Source: Brasenia schreberi
Taxonomy: Eukaryota > Streptophyta > Magnoliopsida > Nymphaeales > Cabombaceae
Length of the DNA stretch: 64,000 nt
Direction: 5' to 3'
NCBI GenBank assembly: GCA_036023115.1
Contig: JAYKKT010000037.1
Span: 2,230,501-2,294,500 of the forward strand
Of this stretch, positions 9,583 through 19,886 are shown in pieces. Below the pieces are notes generated by a model. It did not search any database. It saw only the letters and a program-made list of their open reading frames with translations, and was not told where the DNA came from. Within the stretch, counting starts at the first letter, position 1. Each line of letters begins with the position of its first letter. Made by a program: the position numbers and the translations under genes.

Positions 9583-10573
9583 GCTGAAAGGGCAAAACAA
9601 AGAGAAAAGAAGCTACGCCCTGTCTGATTTCCTTCCTATGGATTACGAAACAGACAATGACGATGAAATACCAAACTTCCACCGGTATGATGGCATGGGA
9701 GACCCTAGGTCTCACTTGCAGCTTTTCTCGCGTCGAGCCCATAAGAAGAAAAAGGACTCGATGAAATAGGTGTATTGGTTCCCTTTATCCCTTAAAGGCA
9801 CAACTGCCAAATGGCTGGCTTCCTACGACTTAAGCCAGTTTGCTACTTTTGAAGAGTTAGCGAACTGCTTCATGCAAAGATTTGCACACAACGTAGAAGT
9901 CACACCGACTCTCAATACCTTAAGGGATACAAAGCAAGGCATGAACGAAGACGTACATGCCTTCATTATAAGATGGAGGTCACTTTTGGGCCAAGTGCGA
10001 GAGCCCATATCCGAAGGATGCGCAGTCACGCTCATCCTGGATAACTTTAAAAGCGAGTTAAAAACCCTTCTCTCGCTCCATGAGATCTCAACTTTCCATA
10101 AGTTGATCAAAAAGGCCTCCCTTTTCGAAAGCAACTTGCGAAAAGGGACATACGATCACTTGTGGAAAGGAAGTGCCGTATCAAAAACGCGCTTGGAAAA
10201 GCCCATCACATACGGGCTACCCACGATGGACAAAGGGGCAAAACCCCATAAAATCGCCAATGTCCGGGTGCATCCAGGTGTGGCAGACACTTCCAAAAAT
10301 TTTGAAAAGTTAGAAAATAAGAGGGAGCGAAACTTTCAAAAACCGGTTGAAAAACAAGAGTACACTCCGCTGGGGCAACCTGTGTCGGAGGTCCTAAACC
10401 TCCTACTTGCCCAGGGCATGATAGAACTCCCTGAAATCCCCAAAGGAGTCACTTCCAAAGGGGGGTACTTAAACCGATTTTGTAACTATCATTGGCTCAA
10501 AGGCCATGATACCAAACGCTGTTTCTTCCTTTTAAATAAAATTAAGAACTTGATAGCAGAAGGCCGGCTCTAG
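9583..10573 (+). pseudogene. Element B gag, N-terminally deleted
   Basis: The match to gag begins at CTGAAAGGGC and runs through ALSDFLPMDYETD. A TGG to TAG stop at 9767 interrupts MKWVYWFP, and a longer frame (9770-10573) then covers the gag core (MQRFAHNVEVTPTL, FIIRWRSLLGQVREP) and the zinc knuckle CNYHWLKGHDTKRC. It ends with a CAG to TAG change in GRLQV at 10571. The first 150 or so residues are missing because of the LTR-gag deletion. Confidence 0.85.
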
Positions 10574-12145
10574 GTCACTGCGGAACCTGAGCCACCTCAA
10601 GCTATCTTCAAAGAACCCTTTCCCAAACACGCCAGTGGCAGTGAGAAAGGAAAGGAGGTATGTACCCTCACCATTTCTAAGGAACTAACGCAAAAACCAG
10701 AGCCTGGTCGGCCCACTTGTGCGCCCACTCTCGTATTATACAAGAAGCCCGCCCAAGTCGTCATTCGGGGACCACCAAAAGTAGAAACCTCGACAAAACC
10801 AGTTTTGAAATCCAAGGTTCTCCTCAGCTCATCCTTAGAGCCAAATTTAGCGCAAACCCTAGGCTGGTCGTGGGGGAAGTGACTAGATCCGGGAGGATCT
10901 ATCAACCCCCACACCTTCAAGGTGCCCAAAAGGTGGTCAGTGTGCCTGGCCCCTCAAAAGCATGTATCCCTAGTGTTCTGCCAAAAGCAGATAAGGACAA
11001 AGTCATCCTAAATCCTTATGACTTCGAAAACCACCTTTCAAAGATTCCTATTCACATGTCTATCCTACAGCATATACAAACCTCGCCTAGGCATAGACTT
11101 GTATTAGAGAAAATTCTGAAAAGGGCCAAGGTTGATTCGAACATAAGTTCGGAATCCTTGTCTGCCCAAGTGGCTTTATTAGGAGCAAAATCGCCCATCA
11201 CTTTCTCGGAAGATGATGTAGATAGACCCTACGAATCCCACAACCAGGCCCTGCATATTGAGGTGGTTCTGAATAACCACTCTCTGGACAGGTGCCTAGT
11301 CGATGGTGGAGGAGGGCTCAACATCCTTCCACTTCATGTGGCGTATAAAATCGGAGTCACCTTGACTTCAGTGTCCCAAGCCCCATCGTTATCACTGGAT
11401 ACGAGGGGAATGCGTCTAGACCTTTAGGATCCATCGAACTCCCAATGGAAACAGGAGGGATCGAACACACGGGGGTGTTCCATGTCTTGGACATCCACCC
11501 CATTATAACCTGTTGCTGGGAAGACCCTAGATACACAGCTTGTGCGTTGTGCCATCCACCTTCCACAGGTGTGTCAAGATCCCTTTTAGGGACCAGGTCG
11601 TAGTGATCCTAGGTGAGAGTCACCCACAACTTCAGGGGATCATAAACTCCCCTTGTTTATCGAGCTCCTAGGCCCATGAGGCTAACCTGGGGCAAATTAT
11701 GGTTGAGCCACCTCGGCTCATGTTGAACAACCCTAGGAAGGTGGTATGTGTGAAGGGGCCGCCCAAAGCAGGCCCCCTCCCGATTCTAACCCTTCTAGGA
11801 CGATCCAAGCGTTCCCTATTTCCAAAGCCCCTGGACAAAAAGCCATATGAGCACAATATGGACGACAGCATGTTCCAGGACCACGACTTGTACCACGCCT
11901 TTTCAAAAAATAGAAAGTCATGGAACATGTTGTTAAACATGAGCTACACGCCCTACAAAAGTCTAGGGGCGCAGAATCAGGGTCTCCTAGAGCCCATCCT
12001 TCCTCGGGCCAATCCAAGCCGATATGGGATCGGCTACACTCCCCAAATACCGCCGGAACCACCCCCTGTGACCACCTGGGTCAAGGGTGCCCCGGAGCCT
12101 GTCTTAGAAGAGACCTACGATTTAGATCTCCTATTCCGAGTCTAA
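10574..12145 (+). pseudogene. Element B protease region, frameshifted
   Basis: The pre-PR linker (LVVGEVTRSGRIYQPPHLQ) leads to CLVDGGGGLNILPLHVAYKI in the frame 10717-11427, which shifts after VTLTSV. The flap-side GRPWIHSL equivalent is damaged by a small deletion near 11500. The C-terminal linker is open at 11699-12145 and ends LLFRV then TAA. The DGG active-site triplet is as in the other copies. Confidence 0.8.
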
Positions 12146-12173
12146 CCCGTAGTGTTTTCCCTTTATAGGTATG
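12141..12173 (+). promoter_or_regulatory. 3' splice-site-like block between PR and ORF2 (B)
   Basis: TCTAAC overlaps the PR stop, TTTTCCCTTTATAG ends at 12168, and GTATG places the ORF2 ATG at 12171. Branch-like CTAAC, pyrimidine tract and AG/G are in the order expected of a plant acceptor. Confidence 0.5.
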
Positions 12174-13649
12174 ACGGAAGATCCCTTTTATAAAAATACC
12201 AAAAACATGTGAAAAGCATAAAATAAAAAAAATCGAAAAAAACAAGAAAAACCAAAAATAATGGAAAAACAAAAACTCAAAAAAAGAGTGCTTTGTATAG
12301 TTCCCAAGGTTCTTGTTTTACAAAAACCCAAAAAATCGAAAATTTGGAAAATACCAAAAAGATTTTGTACATAGCTGCTCCTAGTGGGACTTTGGCAAAA
12401 GAAAAGGATTTCGCAGGAAACGTTGTCTGCATAGCCAGACCAAAAATTTCGAAATCTCTTGAAAATCCAAGTACAAAACCAGGTCTTTTTGAAAACCACG
12501 CATCAAGTTCCCTCGGGTCTATAACCCACGAGAATGATCAAAGCCCATAAATGGATCCCCTTGAAGAAGATCCCACTTCTGAGCTCCCAGAATTTCATAA
12601 ATTTCTCGATTTTGAAAGACCTTCCCAATCAGTAGGAGGAGATTTCATAGAAGTAAACCTAGGGGATGATTCCAATCCCAAAACCATCAAAATAGGCGCA
12701 TGCTTGCATGAAACTGAAAGGTTAGCATTCATTGCATTTCTACGAACCTATTTAGATGTGTTTGCATGGACATATGAAGACATGCCGGGCATAGATCCCA
12801 GCATTGTCGAGCATCGTCTTCCCTTAGATGCAGGTGTAAAACCCATAAAGCAGAAGCTTAGAAAAATACACCCGAATGTACACACGCAAGTCAAAGAGGG
12901 TTTAGAAGATCTGCTAAAAGCCGGATTTATAAAACCCATTGCGTATTCTGATTGGTTGTCAAATATCGTTGTAGTTCGAAAAACCAATGGGAAAATTCGA
13001 ATATGCATCGATTTCAGAAACCTGAATAAAGCCACTCCAAAGGATAATTATCCTTTACCAAACATAGATTTGATAGTCGATAGTACTGCAAATCATGAAA
13101 TGTTTTCATTTATTGATGGCTATTCAGGCTATAATCAAATCAAACTAAGTCCACGAGATCAGGGTAAGACCGCCTTCACAACCCCATGGGGCACGTACTG
13201 CTATACAGTCATGCCCTTTGGTTTGAAAAAATGCCGGCGCAACATACCAACGAGCCATGACCACGATCTTTCATGATCAGATTCATGAGCTCGTAGAAGT
13301 GTATGTAGATGATCTCTTGGCGAAATCCAAAACCCGATGCACCCATATCGAATGTTTGCAAAAGATTTTCGAAAGGCTTAGGCTTTACAAAGTAAAGCTA
13401 AACCCTCAAAAATGTGTGTTCGGGGTAGAATCAGGGAAGCTTCTGGGCTTTATGGTGAGCCAAAGGGGAATAGAAGTCGACCCCTCTAAGTGTCGAGCCA
13501 TCATAGACATGTCTCGACCCTCCAATCTCACCCAAATCCGTAGCCTCCAGGGTCGTTTACAATCCGTTCGCCGATTCATATCGAATCTGGCAACTAGATG
13601 CGAACTTCAACAAACTGTTGAGGAAGGGCACGAAATTCTTATGGGATGA
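12171..13649 (+). pseudogene. Element B ORF2 start and reverse transcriptase
   Basis: The ATG at 12171 opens MTEDPFYKNTKN but a stop follows at once. The Lys-rich linker continues in another frame (12293-12550) and the RT fingers and palm in 12551-13276 (TYLDVFAWTYEDMPG, RICIDFRNLNKA, DGYSGYNQI). An extra A in a poly-A run near 13226 shifts the frame at PFGLKN; 13257-13649 resumes with YVDDLLAKS (YVDD at 13302-13313) and the thumb motif MVSQRGIEVDPSKC. Another shift follows near 13600. Confidence 0.85.
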
Positions 13650-14294
13650 CGAATGCCAGAAGTCCTTCGAGAGACTGAAGGCATACTTGGTTAATCCCCC
13701 GTTTTGAACCCTCCAAAGCAAGGAAAACCGCTTTTACTATACATCTCCGTGCATGCAAATGCTTTAGGAGCCCTGTTGGCTCAATACGAGGATGACACCC
13801 ATAACGAGTATGCCATCTACTACATTTCGAAAACTCTCTTGGCTTATGAACGAAATTATCAAGCCATGGAGAAGACGTGCTTGGCCCTAGTCTGGGCCGG
13901 CCAGAAATTCAAACACTATTTCCTAGATCATGAGACCTGGATAGTGTCCAAGCTTGATCCAATCAAGCACTTGTTCGAAAAACCTATTCTCACGGGTAGA
14001 TTGGGCAAATGGCAACTCCTTCTAATGGAGTATGATCTGAAATACCATCACCAGATCTCCATTAAGGGGGAAGCCCTAGCAGATTACGTGGCTGAGTTCC
14101 CCTTAGAGGACGCATATCCCACTCTTGTTGAAATGCCTGATGAAGGCATATTACAAAACCATTTTCAAAACCATATTTTAGCAAACAATTTCAATAACCA
14201 AGTATGGAAGATGCACTTCGATGGGGCACGAAACCAACGAGGGCCTGGTGCTAGGGTCATCCACATCTCCCCTGAAAAGGGCGAGATTCCATAG
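13650..14294 (+). pseudogene. Element B Ty3-type RNase H and connector
   Basis: The frame 13704-14294 has LLLYISVHANALGALLAQ, ISKTLLAYERNYQAMEKTC and SKLDPIKHLFEKPILTGRLG, the gRNH fold as in the other copies, then KGEALADYVAEFPLEDAYP leading to aRNH. The acidic residue expected in the first block is serine. The frame ends at GEIP by loss of a base at 14290. Confidence 0.8.
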
Positions 14295-14720
14295 CAGTCC
14301 GCTTAGATTTCGAATGTTCCAACAACGTAGCTGAGTATGAAGCACTCATACAAGGCTTAAGGATGTCGAAAACTCTAGGGGCATCATGCATCGAGGTCTT
14401 TGGAGATTCGCTCCTTGTCATAAACCAGGTTTTGAAAATTTGGCAAGTACGTAATGAGAAACTACTTCCATATCACGAGTTGGCCACTCGATTGGTCCAG
14501 TCCTTCCAATCGTGTAAACTCACACACGTAGGAAGGGAGGACAATGGCATCGCCGATGCCCTCTCCTCCTTGGGTTAAGCCCTGAAGGTCGATCCCATTT
14601 CAGGTACCAGATCTTTGGAAATATGGCATGCGCCCCACCCATCCACACACGACTTGGACATTTGCCAGAATAACCTAGAGTCTATTGAAAAACCCTGGTT
14701 TTATGACATAAAACAATTTT
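14195..14720 (+). pseudogene. Element B archaeal-type RNase H
   Basis: WKMHFDGARNQRG opens the domain in the preceding frame. After a frameshift at about 14290, GDSLLVINQVLKIWQV and REDNGIADALSSLG (14363-14578) supply the later catalytic block. A stop after SSLG at 14578 interrupts the linker, which resumes at 14615 (IWHAPHPSTHDLDICQ). Confidence 0.8.
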
Positions 14721-14726
14721 TAGAAA

Positions 14727-15928
14727 ATGGGGGATTCGCCAAGGATGCCACATCCAAAGATAAGGCATTCATCCATAAAATTTCGACCCGATACACCATC
14801 TTGGGTGGGGTCTTATACAAAAGGAGTTTTAACGGCATTCTGCTTAGAGGAGGCTAGGATAATGATGCATGAATTCCACGATGGAGAATATGGAGGTCAT
14901 GTTAATGCCAACATGATGGCAATGAAAATACTTAGAGGGGGCTATTTTTGGTCACCCCTGAAGAAAGATTGCCACGATCATGTTAGGAAGTGTCATCCAT
15001 GTCAAGTGCATGGGCACGCCATTCATATCCCATCATCTGCAATGCATTCCGTGGTCAGCCCCTGGCCATTCACCATGTGGGCATTTGACATCGTACGCCC
15101 AATATTTCCAAAGGCCTCGAATGGGCATCGATTTATTTTAGCAGCCACGGAGTATTTCTCCAAGTGGGTGGAAGCCATATCCCTAACCAACGTGCTGGGG
15201 CAACATGTGGTGGCTTTCATCCGGAGGAATATCTTGGCTCGATTTGGGGTTGGACGAGACCTTGTGTCTGACAATGGTACCCCATTCAAGAACGAACGGA
15301 TGGTTAAGTTGTGCAACACGTATGGCATAACTCACCACTTCTCCTCGCCCTACTACCCTCAAGGCAACGGCCAAGCCGAAGCCACAAACAAGACTCTCAT
15401 TAGCATAATTGAGAAAACCTTAGAGAAGGGTAGGACGTGGCACGAGAAGCTGGATGAAGCCCTATGGGCTTATAGGACTTCCATCCGATCTCCCACGAAT
15501 GCCACACCATTCGAATTGGTCTATGGCACAAACGCCATTTTCCCATTCATACTCAACTGCATTCATTTCATACATCCATTGCACTCGACCTCCCCCTAGA
15601 GACGCTTCAGCATGCTAGGATGGCCGAACTAGATTTGCTAGATGAGAGGCGATTCCTTGCCATGGATCATGCTCGTGCATACCGACAAAGTATAGCCCGA
15701 CATTATAGCAAACACATGAGACCTCGCCACTTTGAAGTGGGGGATCTGGTCTTAAAAACCATCCATCATCGTGGCCCACACCCCCTTGGAAAGTGGCGCC
15801 CCAACTGGGATGGACCCGATGTTGTACGAGCAACCACCACGAACAATTCGTATTGGTTGATCGATGTAGAAGGTAGGAATTTAGCAGATCCTATCAATAT
15901 TCAATACTTAAAGAAGTATCATGTGTAG
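14727..15928 (+). pseudogene. Element B integrase
   Basis: The zinc region EFHDGEYGGH with CHDHVRKCHPC is followed by the catalytic core: D in MWAFDIVRPIFP, D in SDNGTPF near 15270 and E in GNGQAEATNKTL near 15370. The core frame ends at 15599 through a frameshift. The C-terminal part (15620-15928) has the GPY/F-like KWRPNWDGPDVV and ends QYLKKYHV with no chromodomain. Loss of about 15 bases near 14850 removes part of the linker before the zinc finger. This is the longest integrase C-terminus in the window. Confidence 0.85.
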
Positions 15929-16151
15929 GATTTGGATTAAATTCCAGTTTTCGAAAATTGTAGGGATAGCTGCCCTGAGACATGTGAATAAGGTGCAAAA
16001 GCAAAGTCGTGTGACCCTGAGTGAAAGAATTCGCACTTGTGAAAGAGTGGAGTCTTCAAAATCGTGGTTACATTTCAAAATCCTTCTTCTTACAAAGAAA
16101 AGCCTAGTTCAATATAGCAAGATACTTGCAAGTAGTACGTGCTATTTCTAA
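15921..16151 (+). CDS. Small ORF overlapping the integrase stop (76 codons)
   Basis: The ATG overlaps the integrase stop as ATGTGTAG. The predicted product (MCRIWIKFQFSKIVGIAALR...) is basic and has no family I recognise. A frame of the same length, start and stop occurs in D at 46453-46683 with few differences, but the copy in C has an early TAA. It may be chance conservation of 3' untranslated sequence. Confidence 0.25.
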   Translation: MCRIWIKFQFSKIVGIAALRHVNKVQKQSRVTLSERIRTCERVESSKSWLHFKILLLTKKSLVQYSKILASSTCYF

Positions 16152-16955
16152 ATAGGCTGATCTGCAATGGATGGAGTGTAGGCTTGGGATAAGTCCTCCC
16201 CTCTTCTCTTCTACTTCCAAAAGGAAAACAAAGGCCCAAACAAAAGGGAATTTCCCATTCAAAGTATCTTTCCAAAAGAGAGAAACCAGAGTTCAAAAGA
16301 AAAATCGATTCTCTTATGAAAAAGAGGGATTAAAGAAAAAATACTCCCAAAGGGAGACCCTCTATGAAAAAAAGAAAAAAGAAGTCAAAAAGCTCAAAAA
16401 AGAGCAGTTTTCCGCCTTCTATGCCTTAAACCACGGGACGCTTCAGAAGGGACGAAGAGTAAGGCGTAGGAATTTGAAATATAGTTTGTTTTCTTACAAA
16501 ACCTCCGCTAGATAAGCGAGTGTTAAGACTCAAACAAGGGCAAGCACGAAGAGTTCGAGATCCTTAGGATCGAGACTCAAGACAGTTGTCCCCTTTGTAA
16601 ATAGATTTTGAAAAATCGAACATCGAACAACATAGGATTTGCTCACTTGGAGCAGTAAGCCTACATTGTAAGTCTCTAGAGTTCGACCACATCTGGTCTC
16701 TGGGAGGTCGCCACTCTTGGCACCAAACCCATGTCATTTGCATTCCACGCATGGCACTTGCACAAACATAATCCCATTTTAGGATCAGAAACCGTTCTGT
16801 ATACCCTTTGGCGTGATATCTCCTCCTACCAGAATTTATAAATTGAGATTTTGCTAAAAAAATTGGGACAATCCCATATTCTTCGTGGTTAGATCTAGGG
16901 AGACATTGAAAGGGGTGTTTGTCATCTTTGCCCTTATCCAAATCGATTTGGACAA
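15929..16955 (+). other. Long 3' untranslated region, element B
   Basis: About 1 kb separates IN from the PPT. It contains an A/G-rich tract (near 16270-16410) and a conserved block coding in one frame for FSAFYALNHGTLQKG. The same region is present in C and D, so it belongs to the family. No known domain was seen. Confidence 0.75.
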
Positions 16956-16972
16956 GGCCAAAGAGGGGCATC
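16956..16972 (+). other. Polypurine tract, element B
   Basis: GGCCAAAGAGGGGCATC ends directly at the LTR start TGTAAACACC. It is the expected plus-strand primer position. Confidence 0.9.
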
Positions 16973-17027
16973 TGTAAACACCCCGAAATCCCACGAATTT
17001 CTCAAATCTATCTGGTTTTGTAAAAGC

Positions 17028-17075
17028 AGCCCCAAAGGGCTATTTTGAGTCTGGAAACTCAGGAGCCTTCCAGAC
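17028..17075 (+). repeat. Paired hairpins at the LTR start
   Basis: AGCCC-CAAA-GGGCT is followed by GTCTGGAA, an 11-base loop and TTCCAGAC. Both inverted repeats recur within about 110 bases of the start of the LTRs in this window, for example 600-660, 21170-21220, 45400-45450 and 57250-57300. Confidence 0.8.
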
Positions 17076-17809
17076 AACCCTGTACATATGTTTTGAACTT
17101 TATATTTCAAAAATATACAATATGGATTTTAAAAACCTTTTTAAAACATGTTTTGAAACCCCGAAGTAGCTTGGCCTCATCCAGACAGGACCAGGAAAGC
17201 TAAGGAGAGTCCGGAACCAGAGCACATGTCGAGCCCGGCACAGCAACTCTCGTATCAAATCCACTCCCAGGATCTCGAACGTCCAAGACCCTGTTATCAC
17301 CAAAACATCATTTAAAGTCATCTCCAAAAGGCGAAAACAGAGGCGGACGATCATGTTGGTGAAGACCCAACACAGACGGAGTACTGATGCTGTCAGACCC
17401 CGCACAAACCGTTCGTTTTGAACACAGCCCGAAGAAGTCAGAATTTAGTTTGGATCGGATCTGGACCATATATATCCAGATCCCAATCCAAACCCATGTA
17501 TGGACTTAGATTTAGATTTGGATTCAAAAATCCAATCCAATTGGCCCACATCACCTTCTCATAAATGGAGGTGGGGCCCACTTGAATTTCACGTGGGATT
17601 ATGGGCATGAGAGAGAGTGGGGGAGGATAAGATCAAGTGTGTGTTGTAATTAAGCTTGACTTGTGTGTCAAGTTTGGGGTTAATCATGTGGGTTAGCCTG
17701 ATTAAGTGGGTTTAAGCTTGTAATTAGCCAAAACCTAACTTAGGGCTGCACCAACATGATGTGATTAGGGTCTATGGGTCATGCAAAGGGAGCTCCTTCA
17801 CCTAATCCT

Positions 17810-18060
17810 AACTAAAAACACCTAATCCTAGCCTTCTACCCTAATCATGTCCTAATCTGAGCCTAATCACCTAACCCACTTCCCTAATCCCGGCCTAATC
17901 CCAACCTAATCACCTAACCCACTTCCCTAATCCTTCCCTAAACCTAGGTTAATTTCCCTAAACCTAGCCTAATCCTAGCCTAATCACCTAACCTACCTCA
18001 CTAAACCTTACCCTAAAACCAACCCACCTAGCTAAACCCTAAACCTCTAAACCACCCGTA
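17810..18060 (+). repeat. Telomere-like CCTAA-rich tract (B 3' LTR)
   Basis: It has the same degenerate CCTAA, CCCTAA and CCCTAAACC repeats as the 5' LTR, with one extra CCCTAATCCTTCCCTAAACC segment. Confidence 0.7.
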
Positions 18061-18196
18061 GCACACAACCTACCCAAACCCCTTGTATTTAAAATATCTG
18101 GCCCTACCCTTTCCAGCCCACCTTATCACCACACCACCCTACCTAAACCACCTCACCACTACCCCAAAACCAGCCCCAACCGACCTAGCCCAGCCC

Positions 18197-18210
18197 TATA
18201 TAAACCCCCC
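18197..18210 (+). promoter_or_regulatory. TATA box and C-tract, B 3' LTR
   Basis: TATATAAA is followed by CCCCCCC and CTAAGGGGCGGGTTTTG. This spacing recurs in the other LTRs. Confidence 0.65.
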
Positions 18211-19289
18211 CTAAGGGGCGGGTTTTGCCCATCTGGAACAATCTCGGGTCCTCCACTCTCCAGCCCAGCCGACTCCCATCTTGCTCCACCTGCCCCACAG
18301 TCAGCCACCGCCTGCGCCACTACCTCCCAACCGAGCACCACCACCACCACCACTCCAGCCGAGGTCCACATCGCCACCCTTCCTCCCGGCCGAACCTCAT
18401 CCTGCTTATCCCAACCACCCGGTTGCTCCCCTTCCGTCCACCACCGCCTCCCATCATCTGGTTAGTATCCTCCACCTTACTCCTTCTCCACTCCCTCTCC
18501 ACTCTCAGCCACCCACCATACCACCACCTGCCGTCACCACTTCCACTCGGCCAGGCCATAACCATCCTAACTACCCGCCACTACCTAGACACCCTAGCTA
18601 CACCCCGCCACCCCATCCAACTCCCTAAGACCTGCCCATATCACCCCACTACATCCACCACTACCTTACCCCATCTCCTAGCTAGATCCCTTCTCTTCCA
18701 CCACTCCTAGCCACCCTAGCAGCCCTCCACCACCAAGCTCCTAGTCGGCCACTCCAACCGACTGTCACTCCATTCGGCCAGCCATTTCTTTTCCCCTAGG
18801 TGCTCCATTAGACCTTCCCTTAGGCTCCCCCTTTAGTGCCATACTCCCCAACACTACACTCTCCCTAGTGACCTTACTTAGGCCCTTTAGCTCGACACGG
18901 CAAGACAGCCCCCTTCATAGCAGCCGGCCACCTTCAAGGCGCCCTTCCCGCGCGCCCAAGGCACCCGGCCAGTAGCCCCTTGCCGTTCAACCCCGCGGAG
19001 CTCCCTTTTGCAGCCCAAGGCGAAAGCCAAGCCCACGCTCAAGCAAGGCCTCTTCGGACCAGCTATTACTAAGTGCCTAACTCGGTCCTTAGTTGTATAC
19101 TTGCTTAAGATTCAATTTGATACAGGGTTGTAATAACGGAGCATAGTCTCCCCCCGCTTGTAATAACGTGGCTTGGCACACCCACACACGTGCACTCTCT
19201 TAATTGTGCACGATTTTGAACACACACGGGCCTAATCAGCCCCTAATACATAAATATATATATATACTTTAATTTTCGTAGGGTTTTTG

Positions 19290-19810
19290 CTTAAGTTGGG
19301 TGTGTTGTCTTTCTATTCAAGCACTCACACACATTGAGCCTTCGCTCTTATTTGAAAGACCCAAGTAAGGGCCATGTTATACTATTTGGCTTTCATTTCA
19401 TGTCGTGTGTGTAAGTCTTTCAATTCAAGCACTCACACACATTGAGCCTTCGCTCTTATTTGAAAGACCCAAGTAAGGGCCAAGCTATACTATTTGGGTT
19501 TTCATTTCATGTCGTGTGTGTAAGTCTTTCAATTCAAGCACTCACTCACATTGAGCCTTCGCTCTTATTTGAAAGACCCAAGTAAGGGCCGTGTTATACT
19601 ATTTGGGTTTAATTTCATGTTGTGTGCGTAGTACTTCAATTCAAGCACTCACACACATTGAGCTTTCGCTCTTATTCCCAAGACCTTAATCAAGGACATA
19701 CTGCAAGTTATATTTGGGTTTTATTTCATGTCGTGTGTGTAAGTCTTTCAATTCAAGCACGCACCCACATTGAGCCTTCGCTCTTATTTGCAAGACCCAA
19801 GTAAGGGCAC
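19290..19810 (+). repeat. LTR tandem array, about 110-bp monomers (B 3')
   Basis: About five monomers carry TTCAATTCAAGCACTCACAC, ATTGAGCCTTCGCTCTTATT and AGACCCAAGTAAGGGCC. The monomers are more similar to each other in the centre of the array than at its ends. Confidence 0.85.
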
Positions 19811-19886
19811 GTATATACCCTATATACATATCTCCCTTCGGCATTTACATTTCAAGTCATTTCCCTTCGGTTATTTCCCTTCGGCA

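Larger units (their letters stand above)
8072..19886 (+). mobile_element. Element B: plus-strand Tat-type element, damaged
   Basis: The 5' LTR starts at 8072 (TGTAAACACC) inside the LTR of A. An internal deletion joins the LTR near 9571 to mid-gag near 9583, removing the 3' half of the LTR, the PBS and the gag start. Gag, PR, RT, gRNH, aRNH, IN, a long 3' region, PPT and a 3' LTR (from 16973) follow. The 3' LTR is cut near 19886, so no right-hand target duplication can be checked. Every gene is broken. Confidence 0.85.
16973..19886 (+). repeat. 3' LTR of B, 3'-truncated
   Basis: It runs from TGTAAACACC after the PPT through U3, TATA box and tandem array to about 19886, where plus-oriented LTR sequence ending in CCCTTCGGC meets minus-oriented LTR sequence. 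By comparison with C's LTR about 0.5 kb including the U5 end is missing. The Pro/His-rich frames downstream of the TATA box reflect CCA-rich composition and are not called as genes. Confidence 0.85.

Noticed and set aside
12748..13035. Antisense frame opposite RT (also 2714-2950, 22266-22484, 51404-51643)
   Set aside because: It is conserved only because the RT strand is conserved; shadow frame.
16171..16515. Lys-rich frame of 114 codons in the 3' region of B
   Set aside because: Purine-rich composition; only a short block (FSAFYALNHGTLQKG) recurs in C, in a different overall frame structure.
18159..18377. Gly/Val-rich antisense frames in LTRs
   Set aside because: Low-complexity complement of the CCA-rich segment with no family resemblance.
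18225..18710. Pro/His/Ser-rich frame of 161 codons downstream of the TATA box (similar frames at 27574-27936, 48348-48665, 62871-63215)
   Set aside because: It starts at TTG, differs in frame and sequence between copies and follows from CCA-rich composition.
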